From assembly GCA_003344405.1 (NCBI GenBank), contig NOWV01000055.1:248001-312000 (forward strand): DNA of 64,000 bases. Direction: 5' to 3'. Source of the stretch: Trichoplax sp. H2 (Eukaryota > Placozoa > Uniplacotomia > Trichoplacea). The notes under the pieces are model-generated. The model was not told the DNA's origin, searched no databases, and was given only the letters and a program-made list of their open reading frames with translations. Below, one piece after another: positions 37,801 to 62,700 of the stretch; position 1 is the first letter of the stretch, and every line of letters begins with the position of its first letter. The position numbers and the translations under genes are program-made.

Positions 37801-39885
37801 ACATTAAAAACTAATTTTTTCTCTAAAATAATTCTAGACTGTATATTGCACCAAATTTTATAGTTATAACGCTTGTTAAAGTCGTATTTTGAATCTTAAT
37901 AGTTCATGACATTATTGCCCACCGTGGAGGGACCGAAGATAAAGAATACAAGTAAGCGTATGCATTTACTGTTTGAGTGTGCTGGTTTATCTGTATCGTA
38001 AAAGGTATTGCATTATATAATTGAAATTAGAAAACGCTTGGACGAAATAACTTTAGAGTTGTCTTCAAATCTGGCCCAGGAACTTACCAGTTTTTACGGT
38101 TCTTCTCTTCCCGGTGGCACTAGTTCTGTCAGAAAGGCTGTTGATATTCTAAAGAGACTTGAACGAACATCTTTGGTATAATCTTATATTCTAGAAGCAA
38201 TCCATTATTAATTATATAGTTAATACTAATATTCCTTTGATAATTAATTGATCTATTAGGCATGTCAACTATTTATGAAGAATCGAAGTTTTGCAACTAG
38301 ATACAAATTGCGGTAAATTAAAATCATGATTTTTTAAACATAAAATGGAATTAGTGTATTGATTTCTCTTGTTCATGTTATGCATTTCATGAATAGGCAA
38401 TTAAAAATTGAAGGCGCTATAACTTTATACATAACGAAGCTTTCACGAACATTTTTTAACGAGATGATACGAGCTGCAAAAGAGTTCCGTACATCGTTTG
38501 AAGACAAGCCTGAATGCTTTTCTTGTAAGATTAAGGGATAATTGTGTTGTTGGCGCTGGCGTCTCCTCTAGCCATAAATGATATTTGATTGCGGGTAAAG
38601 TGATGTGTAAGATAATTGTTTATTTTTATGAATTATGTTAGCTTTTGTTATTTGGGCCAGAGGTGAGATGAAAGCTTTCGTCAGCAGTTTTTCTCGTCAA
38701 GTATTTCGAAACAATCTAAATATCTCTGTGGTATCAGAATGTGTGAGAGTTGCGTGCAACTATTGTGATGAGGTAATTTGAATTTGCAGCTTGATATAGT
38801 ACAGAAATATCGTACTTGAGAATATATAGAGATATAAATATTAGTTAAGAAGTATACAATAACATGGTAACATAATGGACTATACTTATAACCCTTTTTT
38901 ATAGCTAAAATCGGTAGGATTCGATTTAAAATTCATTTTGCACCGAGTTTTATTAAAGAATATTCTTGAGACGATTTTTGATGCTAGAGACCAGCTGATA
39001 GATGCATGTAAACACAGGGCTATAGTAAGTATTATCTTAATGAGAAGAAAATTATCATGTACTAAAAGTATGGTTAAAATTTGCATCAATGATGCATTAA
39101 TTAATTAAAATCATTAGATTAAAATTCTTGTTAAATAAGTACTAACAACTTTTCATAGGATGAGCAATGGAGGTCCGTAAATCTACGAAAGGAAGAGACA
39201 GCTCAAGTTTTAGTTCATGAAATGAATAATTACGGAATAGAATCCTTTCAAAACTATATATACAGTAAGTTTACGTTATATCAAAAATATCTCACAAAAT
39301 TACGGAATTTGACATATGAATGACATTGTCTCTTTGGTAATTATTATTTTGAATAAAGATGGTTGTGTAATTCTCTTAAGTGAGTCCGTGATAGCTTTTG
39401 TTAAGAGGATTATGACTTTCTTGGAAGGGTGCTTTCAATTTGATGTTTGCGAGGTAACACAAATGTGTAAGAGTTAGTGTGATCAAGTATTGTAGACATG
39501 AATATGACGACTTTTTTCGTTTGTTACTTTGCACTAGATTAACGCAGTCATAGTGGAATGCATCTGCGATATCTTTAAGTGTCAAATTAGGAATATGAAA
39601 GCGACACTGGCATCAAAACAATTTGCTAATGAAAAACCGTTTATCTTAAAAAATGCAGTGTTTCTAAATCATTGTTTACTGTCTTGCATCAAGCGTAAAA
39701 CAGAAGCAATATTTGGATACTCTTTTAAGGAGTTTCGACAGCTCAGCTCATTCATCGATAGCGAATTAGCTATAAATGAAAAAGCCAATGCGACAAAGTC
39801 TCAGGCAGATTATCCATCCCTCAAATCTGGACAAAGTGCAAGTCTTGATGAAGAGTTTGACTATGATGATGCAGAATTTGTATAG
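34900..39885 (+). CDS. EXOC8: Exocyst complex subunit EXOC8 (Exo84), about 19 exons
   Basis: Subunit of the exocyst, which tethers secretory vesicles at the plasma membrane. Exons: 34900-34963, 35498-35704, 36270-36365, 36469-36554, 36751-36893, 36971-37056, 37149-37216, 37330-37420, 37559-37602, 37691-37790, 37903-37951, 38031-38175, 38260-38312, 38397-38524, 38642-38772, 38905-39024, 39159-39268, 39381-39453, 39538-39885. The N-terminal coiled coil has KRNVYKNYKQFIDTSKEIS and LETEMYQLSHLLSEEK. A PH domain follows (VFMFLLSDRILVTTPLPQR, FGSFAVVDV). The helical C-terminal part has LDICVAQRDFEGA, RQLKIEGAITLYITKL and SFVIWARGEMKAF. It ends with an acidic tail. The exon 1/2 junction is doubtful: canonical splicing joins T to AA and makes an in-frame TAA, so translation may start at 35515. 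The donors after 37602 and 39268 are supported mainly by phase. Confidence 0.9.
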
Positions 39886-41333
39886 TGAAATTGAATACTA
39901 AGGCCTAAACTGCTGGTTGTTATCGTTATGAATTGCAAATGTATAACATTGTAATAATCATAGACACCTGGATATTTTATTATTCAATCTGAAGCATTTT
40001 ACCTAGGATGTAGCCCGATTGTTTTTGTACTAATTTACATAATGAATTTTACGTTATCTTAATGTAAAAAATTACAGAAAATACCCCTTACACAACGGGA
40101 AGATTACTTTGGATAAGGATTTAGGATCTTTGACTTCATGGAGTTATTATTTTTAAGAGTATCTGAAGTTGACGGCATTATACCCTTTAATAAGTAATAT
40201 TCTACTTGTCCTTTCGGCTCCTTATATTAAGGATTTATTGGTAACTCATGGAGTTGTATAACAGGGAGAGCTACCAACCAAATTTTAGGGTTGATGAAGG
40301 GTAGCTGTAGTGTTTACAGCAACTTGTACAGAAATATCATTAATTTCAGTGTGCAAAAATGATTCTAAGATTGCTGTTTTCTTAATATCAGTTAAAATAA
40401 ATAAATTACTTGCGTATAGTTGTATTATTATGGATTTTTTTTATAATAATGATACTGTCTACAATTACAAATAAAATTGTACTATTTTTAGGTTGATCTT
40501 GGAGTCTGAGCTATTATGATCAATAGTACAATTTACTTCGCAGGGAGCATTTGCATTTATTTCGCGTACCTAATTGAACAAACTGCGTTGTAAATAATTT
40601 ATTGCTTAAGAGAAACTTCGATTTTAGCTGGGTTGTAAATTATCCATAGTACATTATAGTATCTCCATTAATCTCATAAGTACATTGAGTCTAAATGAAA
40701 TAGCTACAGTAGAGATCCTTAGGCTACATCATTGTCTTGTTCTCTATTAGCTGTTGTGAATTAGCACATTCTGTACTATGTACGTATATAGTGATAGTCT
40801 AATATTGAATACAATCCAACTAAATCGAAGTTTCTTTTAATCTCGTATTAGCTATTCACTTCAAAATTTTAGTTCCCTTTCATACCCTCTCCAGGACCGT
40901 TTAAAGCGTTCTAAGACGTCAAGTTTGTTGTATACTGAATTATGGGTATATATATACAGTATACTTTATTGAATTAAATTGTTGATTAATATGACTGAAT
41001 AAATTCGAGTACTGTATACCATACACCGTTCACTAGGCACTGCACTCAATTATGGTCTTCTTCTACTGATGCAGTCAGTAGTCCATGCCCAAATACCCGT
41101 GATACTGTACTATACTGTACGGTGTATTGTACAGTACATTTATTTACTGTATGCAGTACAGTACAAGGACTGTAGCGCAGAGTGTTAGTACAGTAGGGTA
41201 CAGTATGTTGTACTGTACCGTACAGTACAAGTGTGCATGTTACGGTACGGTAGATTTATTAGTGTATTGTACTGTACTGTAGACTTGCAACGTGCTTGTG
41301 TTCCAACTTGGAAACTGCAACACGAATGGCAAT
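39886..41333. other. Intergenic region between EXOC8 and MRPL47
   Basis: 3' flank of EXOC8 and 5' flank of MRPL47. It has AATAAATAAATT near 40397, a possible polyadenylation region, and a GTAC-palindrome cluster at 41104-41282. No gene seen. Confidence 0.6.
41104..41282. repeat. GTAC-palindrome cluster immediately upstream of MRPL47
   Basis: Repeated TACTGTAC, ACGGTAC and GTACAGTAC words ending about 50 bp before the MRPL47 start codon. Confidence 0.75.
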
Positions 41334-42946
41334 ATGTCCACGTTGCTGAGACGAATTCGCAGGTAAGTTTCAGAAGATGAATGCGTTTTAATTCAAGTAA
41401 GGATTTACCTTCGGGTACGTATGTTACCCTGACATTAACTATGCCTTATTTATACTGGCTAGCATTGCGTTGAATACCGTCAATCAGCTTGTTCCTTTTG
41501 CAAGAAATCGATCGTGCCCTGGTATAGTTGCAGTTCAGCAAAGGTCGATTAGTTGTAGCTTGAGTTGCCAAGGTTTGAAAGAATTTTTACCACAAAAAGG
41601 CGATTTACCGGATGAAGATGGAAAGCTAATTATAGGTTATTCTTTCTACTAGCATAATGATACTCTTGTTATATATGGCTTTACAAGGTGCATGCAATAT
41701 ACGCGCACGGGTATACTCGTCGACCGTGCATGTGTAGCAGTTAGATTGCCAATGATGCTAGTACCGAAGTACAGTCAGTACTAATATGCGTGTATTCGTA
41801 TTATGGTGTGCTTGGATATGGTATTGAGCAATTATTATAATTAGCATTGCATGTGTGCATGATCCAGATTTGGCAGTCTGCATATCGCATCACTAATATA
41901 AAAAAGATACATGCTCAGCTTAAATTGAGAATTATCATCAAGATACAGTTCGCATTGATAATACTTTTCTAGTGATGCGTGCTACTAGCATAATGTGTAA
42001 TTTTCAAATGGCTGATACACGTACAGATGTTGGACCTTATGTACAATAGTATACATTACATGAAATTTGCTATATTTAGCATTTTAGTCGTACAATACAT
42101 GGATATGCTGATAATATATAATTAAGTAATTAAATATCCCATGGCACACGAGTATACGGTATAGTAGGTAGTTGCGATCTAATGATAGTATATTTGATTT
42201 CTCAGGGCGTAGTTGGAGGGCGAGTGAATTACGCGTCAAAAGCTTTGAGGATTTGCTTAAACTATGGTAAGCAATATTATGTTTTCTAGAAGCTATTCGT
42301 TCAATTAGGATTTATAAAAAGGGATCTTGTACTATCTCATCCAAGGCTGAAGTTGTAGTATTATATTGCCTTACAAATTACTGCAGCCGAATGTTACCTT
42401 TAAGCTGATAGCACTAAGCGCTGCTTTGATATGATGCTTGCAGGTATGTCTTATTGAAAGAGAAAAATATGTTGTTAACATTACAACATGAAGCTCGAAG
42501 ACAACGAGTGCCTATGCCTGGTCCAGAAAGATTGATAAAGGTAGAACAGATATTAGTAAGATTTGGAGAGTTACGATGAAGATGTTCTAGAAATACTAAA
42601 CTTAGCTACATTGCTTCTTTACGCTTATAAAGGTGAATAAATCAATGGCGAGGATTCGCCATGTATTAAGGGAAAGGGTAAGAATGAACGTTACAGTAAC
42701 GATCACTGTACCGTAATTATTGTATAATTAATTATAAGCTCGCGATGGATAGGGAAATATCAATGACCGAGGCTACTACCTTGTAATTGTTCTGTCCAAT
42801 TTGTGGCCAACATTGCTGCTTTTATGATAATGTCTATACAAGTATTGCATGATGTGATTTAATACATGACTTCTTATTCGATACGGTTAAACTATTAGGA
42901 AACAGCTAGAGAGAAAATTCGTCCAGCAAGTAAGAAGAGCAATTAA
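41334..42946 (+). CDS. MRPL47: Mitochondrial large-subunit ribosomal protein uL29m (150 aa)
   Basis: Component of the mitochondrial ribosome at the tunnel exit. Exons 41334-41362, 41463-41635, 42206-42266, 42444-42540, 42633-42677, 42899-42946; all phases agree. The N-terminus [20 protein letters not shown] is basic and free of acidic residues, as expected for a mitochondrial presequence. The uL29 core reads [20 protein letters not shown] and then [31 protein letters not shown], nearly identical to animal MRPL47. The protein ends soon after [18 protein letters not shown], so it lacks most of the C-terminal extension of human MRPL47 (about 250 aa). The stop is directly in the last exon; I found no downstream exon that would extend it. 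Confidence 0.92.
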
Positions 42947-44161
42947 AAATAAAAAATAATATGTATCGTTCGGATAACGACTAATTAATTAAATTATAAT
43001 TAAGATTTGTCATTGTAATATTTGAAAACGGTATTAACTATTTTAATAGCAAGTAATAAAGCTACTATGAAGGATAAGAATTTAATTTACTGTATATGTT
43101 GATCGTACGATCTAAAGTATGTGCACAATCTTTTGGTTAGGATAGTATATAATTTCGTTTAATCTAATAGATTTAGTCCCATTTATTATCTTTATAAACT
43201 AAGACTAAACATTTACGATGATGTCGTATTGCATTTTCTTAAAACGCTTATGTTATTCTGCTCATTTTTGCTATTCGTAATGTAAAAATATAATCCTTCT
43301 ATTAGCAAATGCCTTCTGCGTATATAATGTTGTTAGTAGATTAACGTGTATTGCCTTATCATTTAGTAATTGAAATTGGATAAAATTTGTAATTGTGTCA
43401 GTATTATGATTTCTCACCGGTGCAGTTACTATGAACTTTACTACAATATTACTATTATTCGACGAAATCGTAATAATGAGACCCTAGTGTAATAAACTGA
43501 CATAAATACTGAGTGACCTTACTTAAAATACAATTGTATCTATATCATAAGATAGTTGGCTCCCTCTATGTATAAATTAAATTTTAATGCTCGATATTGA
43601 TAGCTAATTTATTTTCTATGACGTCAAATTTTGACTTACGGGACAGTTATGATATGTAATAATCAACACATGATCGTAATTTTCGATCTTTCCTAGTCAT
43701 AATCTTGAAAAGATCGCAATTGGTGATATTTCATATTGAATTTATGGAAGTAACGCAAATGGACATAAGCTGGTATCAATAGCCAGCGACACAAACTTCA
43801 CAACTTTACGAAGGAAATATGGCTATCATAATAGCAAATATGCTAAACTACGTCATGAATAGTAAAATTATTAAATTATATACATTAGAAATATAAAGTT
43901 ACAAGTAATCACAGTATCTCAATAACGCATAAACTAAATAATCTTACAAAAAAATTAGTGCATCTAAGAATAATGATTATCAACAAAACCTGCAATTGAT
44001 CAAGATAATTTACATCATAATATTTGTAACCAGATTATTTACTCTATCTAAAGGTTAATAAAATAGTAGATTGGTCTAAATTAGCAGGGCTTACTATTCC
44101 TAGAATGTTTTCCAGCGAACTAATCTTAACACTCCTCCTAAAGTATATCAATAGATCTCTA
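42947..44161. other. Convergent intergenic gap between MRPL47 and PDE6D
   Basis: Shared 3' flank; AT-rich, with no supported gene and no dense GTAC array. Confidence 0.65.
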
Positions 44162-47066
<2,905 letters not shown>

Positions 47067-48888
47067 AGCTGGAGTTTGCTTTTGCTCTGACACCCAATAA
47101 CCGTTTGTTGGCCAAATTGATCGTAATGTCCAATCTGCGGCTAACGAAAACTAATCAATCTACTTCCTGCTTTGACGTAGCGTCGTTGAATAACGATCTA
47201 GTGATTCTAAAATCTCCTGTGACTGTAGGCGATATTTTCTATCCTTGGATTTCTTGTCCACAATCAACTAGTATTGCATGCAGCTTGTACTGGCGAGAGC
47301 GTGCCTATTTGCTTGATTCTACTGTATTCAAGCTATGAAAAAAAGGCCAATCTTGCGATCTTTCGCAGGCCTCCGTGCTGGCTGCTGCTAGGTTACTGTC
47401 GTGGCTGCGCGCGCACGTAAACCTTGCAATACTGTGTTACAGTACTGGGACAGTATTGGATACTGGACACTATGGTAGCGCGCATTTTGCATAATGTAGT
47501 AGAGTCATGGACTAGTGGAAATTTGGAGTCGTCCATGTTTTTTAGTCTTTCATTTTTTGTAAAAGTCCCAGGTTTTAGTCATGTCTTTGGCAGTCTATGA
47601 TTGTGCTATGGTACTCGTACTGACTATTTTGGCATGGTTTGGAACTGTATTGTCTTTCCTTTTGGTAGTCCCTGGTACCTAGGGTACAGCAACTGTGCAT
47701 TCGATTGTACTTTTTGTTCAAATGGCTTCAAGCTCTCTATTTCAGTGATGTCTGTGCAGCAACGTTGCAAAACTAGGCTGGCATATCGCAATTAGTATTC
47801 GAGCGCGCGCTCACAGCATACGCTGTACAGTACATGATCTAAATATTAAGTCGATATAAAACTTGACCATAGTATATCATTATTTTTCTCCAATTTAGTA
47901 AGTAAATAAATAATGATAGCTCGGTAATCATGATTCATCAATCTAGCATTCTCGCCATTTTGTAGGTGTACTGTACAGTGTACAGTACAGTGGTACTATA
48001 CTGTACAGTAGTGTACACTGTACAGTACGACGGGCGTCGTGTCAATGTGCACATTGAGCCTTGTATACACTCAGTGTACAGTATAGTACAGTATACAGTA
48101 GTACTGTGCCCTATGTTATCCAGTACTTGAATCTAGCATTCTAGCCATTTTGGAGGTGTACAGTGTACAGTGTACAGTACAGTGGTACTATACAGTACTG
48201 TACAGTGTATACAGTACGACGGGCGTCGTGTCAATGTGCACATTGAGCCTTGTATAGTACAGTATACAGTAGTACGGTGCCCTATGTTATCCAGTACTTC
48301 AATCTAGCATTCTAGCCATTTTGGAGGTGTACAGTGTACAGTGTACAGTACAGTGGTACTATACAGTACTGTACACTGTACAGTACGTTGGGCGTCGTGT
48401 CAATATGCAAATTGAACCTTGTATAGTATCCTACTGTGCCCTATGTTATCCAGTACTGTACCGTACTGTACCGTAAAAAGCGCAATGAACAATCATACAG
48501 TACTATTGTTTCATGCCCGATACAGTACCGTACACTGTACGCTTATTGTACTGTACACTGTACACTGTACTAACTGGGAGGATTATGGTCATGGAGGTCA
48601 AAAAGAAAAGAAAATTTCCCCCTATCGTACAGACGGACATACGTACAGTACAAATGACTGAAAGAAGTGGTACCAACTGGCATGACTCGTCATGACCTGT
48701 TCACCATGGTGGTCAAATAGTGTCCACTGGACACACTGGGCACCGTATAGTACAGTATAATACTGGAGTGAAAGTTGAAGCTATTGCCCGTGGGGCGCGT
48801 TGACGGGTTGACTATTTCATTCGAGGACACTCGTATAGTAACAATACAATTGGAAATTTCATCTGCTTCAGATCGTCATCAAATCAAT
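47067..48888. other. Divergent intergenic region between PDE6D and the SHP homologue
   Basis: Both promoters should lie here. It contains two CG-rich alternating runs (GCGCGCGC near 47407 and 47801) and a three-copy tandem array (47943-48459). Open frames near 47105 and 48419 have no recognisable similarity. Confidence 0.65.
47943..48459. repeat. Three-copy 156-190-bp tandem array containing a hairpin
   Basis: Copies start with CTAGCATTCT at 47943, 48133 and 48304. Each holds a GTGTACAGT run, the inverted repeat ACGAC-GGGC-GTCGT (weakened in copy 3), a TGTGCACA-like palindrome in copies 1 and 2, and CCCTATGTTATCCAGTACT. Copies 2 and 3 are nearly identical over their first half. The array ends about 430 bp before the SHP start codon. 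Further ACTGTACAC words extend to about 48570. Confidence 0.88.
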
Positions 48889-57457
<8,569 letters not shown>

Positions 57458-58715
57458 TCTGCGGAGATTTCATATATTATATCAAGAATGATAACATTGG
57501 CGTCGTTATAAACTTTGTCGGGGTTTTAAAGTATTATCCATTCGGTGGCATTCATGGGCTTTGAAATTCGCTAATAATTTCCGTTTCTATTGATTGATTT
57601 TTAAGATAAATAAGTTATATGAACTTAGGCTGCCGTATTTGATGATTACATTATCGTTCAATAGCCGTTGTTATAATAGCTCGTAATGAAGAATCCAACG
57701 TACAAAAAATTTCTTCTATTTATTGCTGGCGTTAAATTTTAGTATTTCTTACATAGTAATTCTTTACAAGTGTACGTAAAGTGATTGCATTTAACGAAGT
57801 CTTTGCTTGAGACCATTTTCTTTATGCATTATTTTGATAAGATTTACTGTAAATAGGGCATAATTTCTCATTTTGAATGGCATAGATGGCTTCGTTAGTC
57901 TGACGAATAGTAAAAATTTTTTAAATATCTCTTGACTTAAAATTGGTAAATATATATATATCTATATAAAACGTTCTCTTATTGATATTTACTGTATGAT
58001 TTGCTATTCCTTAGAAATTGCTAAGATGCAGAAATACCGTATGCCATTATCTGGTAATAATTAGGTTTAATTTGTATGTAAACGATGCTAGACAATTTGA
58101 TCGTTTATAACAGCTTAGACATCAAATTTGAGTGTAATAATTTTCTATGCAAATTGTGCATATCATTTCCGAACTGATGGTATTTACATGTATTCTTTCA
58201 GCAGATATTTACAATTACGATCGCTTTGATTAAGGCTATGATCAATTGAATGTTTATTTACGAATTTGTTCGATGATATTGCTTATAAATTCATATATTT
58301 AATTGAGGGGAGACATATGCAGTATTTCATTTATTGTGTTCTTCAATATACATTTATAAAATATGTTTAAGAAATTTTTCAATTTAATTGTAATGATAAT
58401 GAAATAAGCCTGGTATAATATATTATGATGACAGTTATAATTTCTTTTATGCATATCTACATATCGTAGCACAATGTATTATTTACTCTTATTAAGGGCC
58501 TTGAATTACTTACCTTTTGGTGGACCATTGGCAACTTAACAGGAGATAGCGGTCATATTGCTGTTAAAAAATATGAATTTTCAAGTTGCACTTCATCTGT
58601 AAGGAAAAGTCTAGCTGTGTATTATGAAATAAGAGTACCCTGTTGTACGTAGAATCATTGCTGACAATAGTGTTTGTATTATGCTAATCAATATCGTAAT
58701 GAAACACAGATTACA

Positions 58716-58857
58716 TATACAAGATTGTGCAAAATATTCCTTATTTGGCTATATTTTAAACTATTCGCTCTTAGCTCTTCATGATTACCTATACAAGATT
58801 GTGTAAAATATTCCTTATTTGGCAATATTTTAAACTATTCTCTCTTCGCTCATCATG
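58716..58857. repeat. Two-copy 74-bp tandem repeat
   Basis: TATACAAGATTGTG at 58716 and 58790 begins two copies, both continuing AAAATATTCCTTATTTGGC and TTTTAAACTATTC with few differences. Confidence 0.88.
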
Positions 58858-59309
58858 TATGGTGTGATTGTAAATTTTTGCTTGTTTATGGAGTTTCTAC
58901 TTTGAATCGCAGTATGACATTGTGTCAAAGTACTGCATTTACTGTGTCCTGTATATCAACTACTATGTGAGTGCATTGATTTATTTGAAATCATTTCGGA
59001 CATGGACAGTAATCATGATAACATGATCATTGATCAAGGAAGGGTCTTGGCTCGTCGTTGACGCAGTCGGAAGCATGTGAAAGCTATTTTTACAATCAAT
59101 TTATATAGTCGGCATTAAGGATCATTATCATTGATTGCAAAGAGATTAGGAAAATCTGTATAGATTTAAGATTAGGCTAACCTGAAATTTAACTTGTAAC
59201 TATCTCATTAGCAATGCAATATTGCTTAATAAATTATTCAGAAAACTAATTCTATCGCTCCATACATCTCGCATCCTCATACAATCGTAGCAACCAATAG
59301 TAGCATTTG

Positions 59310-59535
59310 GAACAGTACAGTACAGGACAGGACGATTGCTGGCCGAAATGTCCGACTGTCTGAGTCCAGTGTCCACCGTCCAGCAATCCGTTCCGGCTAC
59401 TGTACACTATACCATACAGTTCTCACGGTATATACTATACACTAGGATTACGTTGCTGTTCATTTTTCACTTGTATCATTCTCCTTAGAGCTTGACGGTA
59501 CTATTCGGTACAGTACTCCACCGCATGGTGTACAG
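59310..59535. repeat. Scattered GTAC words upstream of TAF5
   Basis: Short ACAGTACAGTACAGG, TACTGTACACTATAC and GGTACAGTACTCC stretches, 235-460 bp before the TAF5 start codon. Sparser than the other clusters. Confidence 0.5.
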
Positions 59536-59769
59536 TATACGATCCGTTACCAATCGGTTGATATCGTCTAGACTGGTGGCCAATGCAAATTTTAATCGCG
59601 CTCTCTAGCACAGCGTTGACTTCGATCACTACTGCCTATGTCGAGCAAAAATCAGTCTAGTTATTTCTCTTAATTCAAGGATGGACTTTTGATATCTTGT
59701 ACTCGATGTATGCTCTAGTTTTTCATTAAGAAGACCAAATAATTTCTGTTGTAATTCAACCGTTGCGAA

Positions 59770-62700
59770 ATGACCTCATCGCGTTTATCGGATCAGCAAG
59801 TAATCGACTCAGTTGACAGATATTTAAAGACTCGAAATTACTCGGTATATACCCTTGTAAATTGCCAATTCGTTTTACTTTATGTGCAATTGGAGTCGTT
59901 GATAGACGGTGATTAGAGTATCGTTCTCTTTAGATGGGATTAAAACCGATTTAATAGGCACTAGAGATAGTTTACTAATAACTTGACGCCAAGACACTGT
60001 TGTGCCTTAACCTTAATATAGCATGATGCTAATGCTGCTATCCAAGATGGCTCGCGTTGACTAGTGTGTATATATATATGTATATCATTGCTGCAGTCTG
60101 CAATAATCTAATACACTGATTAGATTACAGTGTAATATCTGTTTATTTTTGTTTAATTCAAAAGTCAATTTATTCGTGGAGACTTGACTTTGCTCGAGCT
60201 ACTGTCTGTAGCATGCAAGGAAAGTGGAAGCAAGTTTCTAGATCTCTACGCTTTGCTAGCTGCAGTATTGGTGATATTGATATCCATGGTGATAATCGGC
60301 GATAGTGTACTCGTACTTTATCTTATAGTACGGTACAATGGCCAAGATTAGTCAATATATCTACTTGCTCAGCTGCAGAAAACCTTTCTTGCTTTTACAA
60401 TCTATGATTGGGATATAGTAATCGTGTATGACTATTCATTATCCAACGCCTAGAAATACTTTGAGAGTGAAATAAATCGAAAATTCTGATGGATGATAAT
60501 ATTGCTGAATTGTACCAGTTTGCTATTGGCGTTGAATAAATTACAGAAATTACTCTACACTTATTTCTATTATTACTAAATATCAATCTTGCATTCTCAA
60601 TAGACTTACGATTTTCTTTTAGCAGGCACAGAATGGAAGTCATTCATTAATGGATCATAGCTTGATGAACTATTTACAAAGTGAAGCTAGCGTATCAAAT
60701 GTATCTTGTCTAGGAATTCAGTAAGTAAAACTGTGCGTTACTTTATCTGGTGCAGGAGCCACGCAGCAGTACAAATATTACTCATGTTTTCCGCTCATTC
60801 ATGCAATGAATACTACAATAAAGTTGCAATAATGATACTATACTTCATAACGATCCATGAAAGTATTCTAGAGCTATATATTTATGTAAATGACAATATT
60901 ATGGATAGAGTAGTCGTACTGAAGGTTTCAAATTTCAAGCCATCAATAATGTGTTTGCTTACTTGGTGTATGAACTGATTGTGTAAAGTTAACATTCTAC
61001 GCGGATAGAAATATGCAACACGCATATCGTATGCACAATTCGCATTGACTGCAAATCATTAATGCATAGCAGTAGTTGTAAACGTAGCCTGCTTGTAAAT
61101 AAGCATGATTTTACTTTAGTATCATCTTATCATGTAACTTTATATATTTTTGAATGGATAGAAATAATCCGGAAAAAATCGACAGCCAATTTTCAGAGTA
61201 AGAATTTGCAAATTTAATTTATTATTGTCTTTAAACTAATTTAAATTTTTGCCTCTAATATTTGTCAGGTTCCTGTCATTCGTGGATAACTGTGAAGATC
61301 TAGATTTCAAAGTGAGTTTACTATCTCTTCATTCAGTTAACGTCTACTGCTTCTTTCAATCGCGGTATTTTGTCCTCGATTAATGATTATTACTGTTAGT
61401 TTTGCGTATAATATGATATTCATTACTGTAAAAATAATTTATGGACACTTAGTACTCGTTAATCTATCATAATGCATTTTATGCTTTTAACTAACACGAT
61501 ATTCCGGATATACAAATTTTATTAAAGATATATCAATTAACAATTTTCGTAAATTCTCTAAGTTCACTTTTTCCAGTAATTTTTATTGTGCTTTTTAATT
61601 TTAAGTGACGGGATGTAGTAGTCTTTGTGGCCCTTTTTAATCTTTAATATACATATATTCTATTCTAGTAGATAAGATGCACTATTCGCTAGGTTAAAAG
61701 ACTCTTCAATTATTATCTATTGCAGACCTATTAGACTCTGTCTTATAAATTAACATGTATTAATTGTTATGAATTAATATACATCAAGTAATGTAAATCC
61801 ATCGTAACAAGTATAGATTAAGGAGGTTGTAGCATAAACATTATTTATCCACATTCATAATGTATGTCTGTTTTACTGGATATATTCTTAAATCATAGAA
61901 TGAATTAACGGCACTCCTTTTTCCGGTATTTGTGCACTCTTTTCTCAAGTTGTTGGCTTTTGGAGATAATCAAAGAGGTAATACAACATTAATATATAGA
62001 GAATTATTGTTAAAATTAAGAATTTGAAATTTATGAAAAATTAGTATCATAATAATTGAGAATGAGCTAATAACGATTACCAATACATTTAGATGATTAC
62101 CACCGATGCCACTTCGTAATATGAAATTTTTATGCTAAAACTAAGTAATATGTTGCTTTAGTCCTCAAATTTTTTTCCGTATGCAGTGTGTACCTTCTAT
62201 ATATCACTTAGCACAATGACAGCGGTTTATCTATACTGCATGTAGACATACGTGTACTCTAGATTGACGCTGAAGAACTATTGACTATAGTAATTTCTGG
62301 CACGCAAGACATTAAATTTGCTAATTTTAGACATTTTGTTTTGTTAGGGAAGAAATTTCTGTCAAGTTATTCGGCAAATCTTGCAGTAGATAATGCTCAT
62401 GACATTGAATCACTTTTACGCGCAATTGATGAGGACAATGATAGCGAATTGGTGCTGAAGGACTACCAGTAAGAATGCTTGATTGTTCATTTTAGTGAGA
62501 TCAACATGTGTAAGTTTAAAAATATCAGATCTATAATTCAAAGTTTTATAATTCTCCTATTCATATTTGTATTACAGAAGCTATAAATTTTTTGTTAATT
62601 TATCTCTTGAGGCCTTTCAATATCTTATAAATTTCTTAGAGGTGAGTTGTAAAATTTTTCATATAAAAACGATGTGGTTCAATATGGTGCCATGGGGAAC

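Larger units (their letters stand above)
57458..59769. other. Intergenic region between the SHP homologue and TAF5
   Basis: Holds a two-copy 74-bp tandem repeat (58716-58857) and scattered GTAC words upstream of TAF5 (59310-59535). No gene was supported. Confidence 0.6.

Noticed and set aside
47105-47338. 77-codon open frame on the + strand next to the PDE6D start
   Set aside because: Starts outside any supported exon, shows no similarity, and lies in the divergent promoter region.
47943-48459. Possible CRISPR array
   Set aside because: The repeats are long adjoining units of 156-190 bp without short unique spacers, in a clearly eukaryotic setting.
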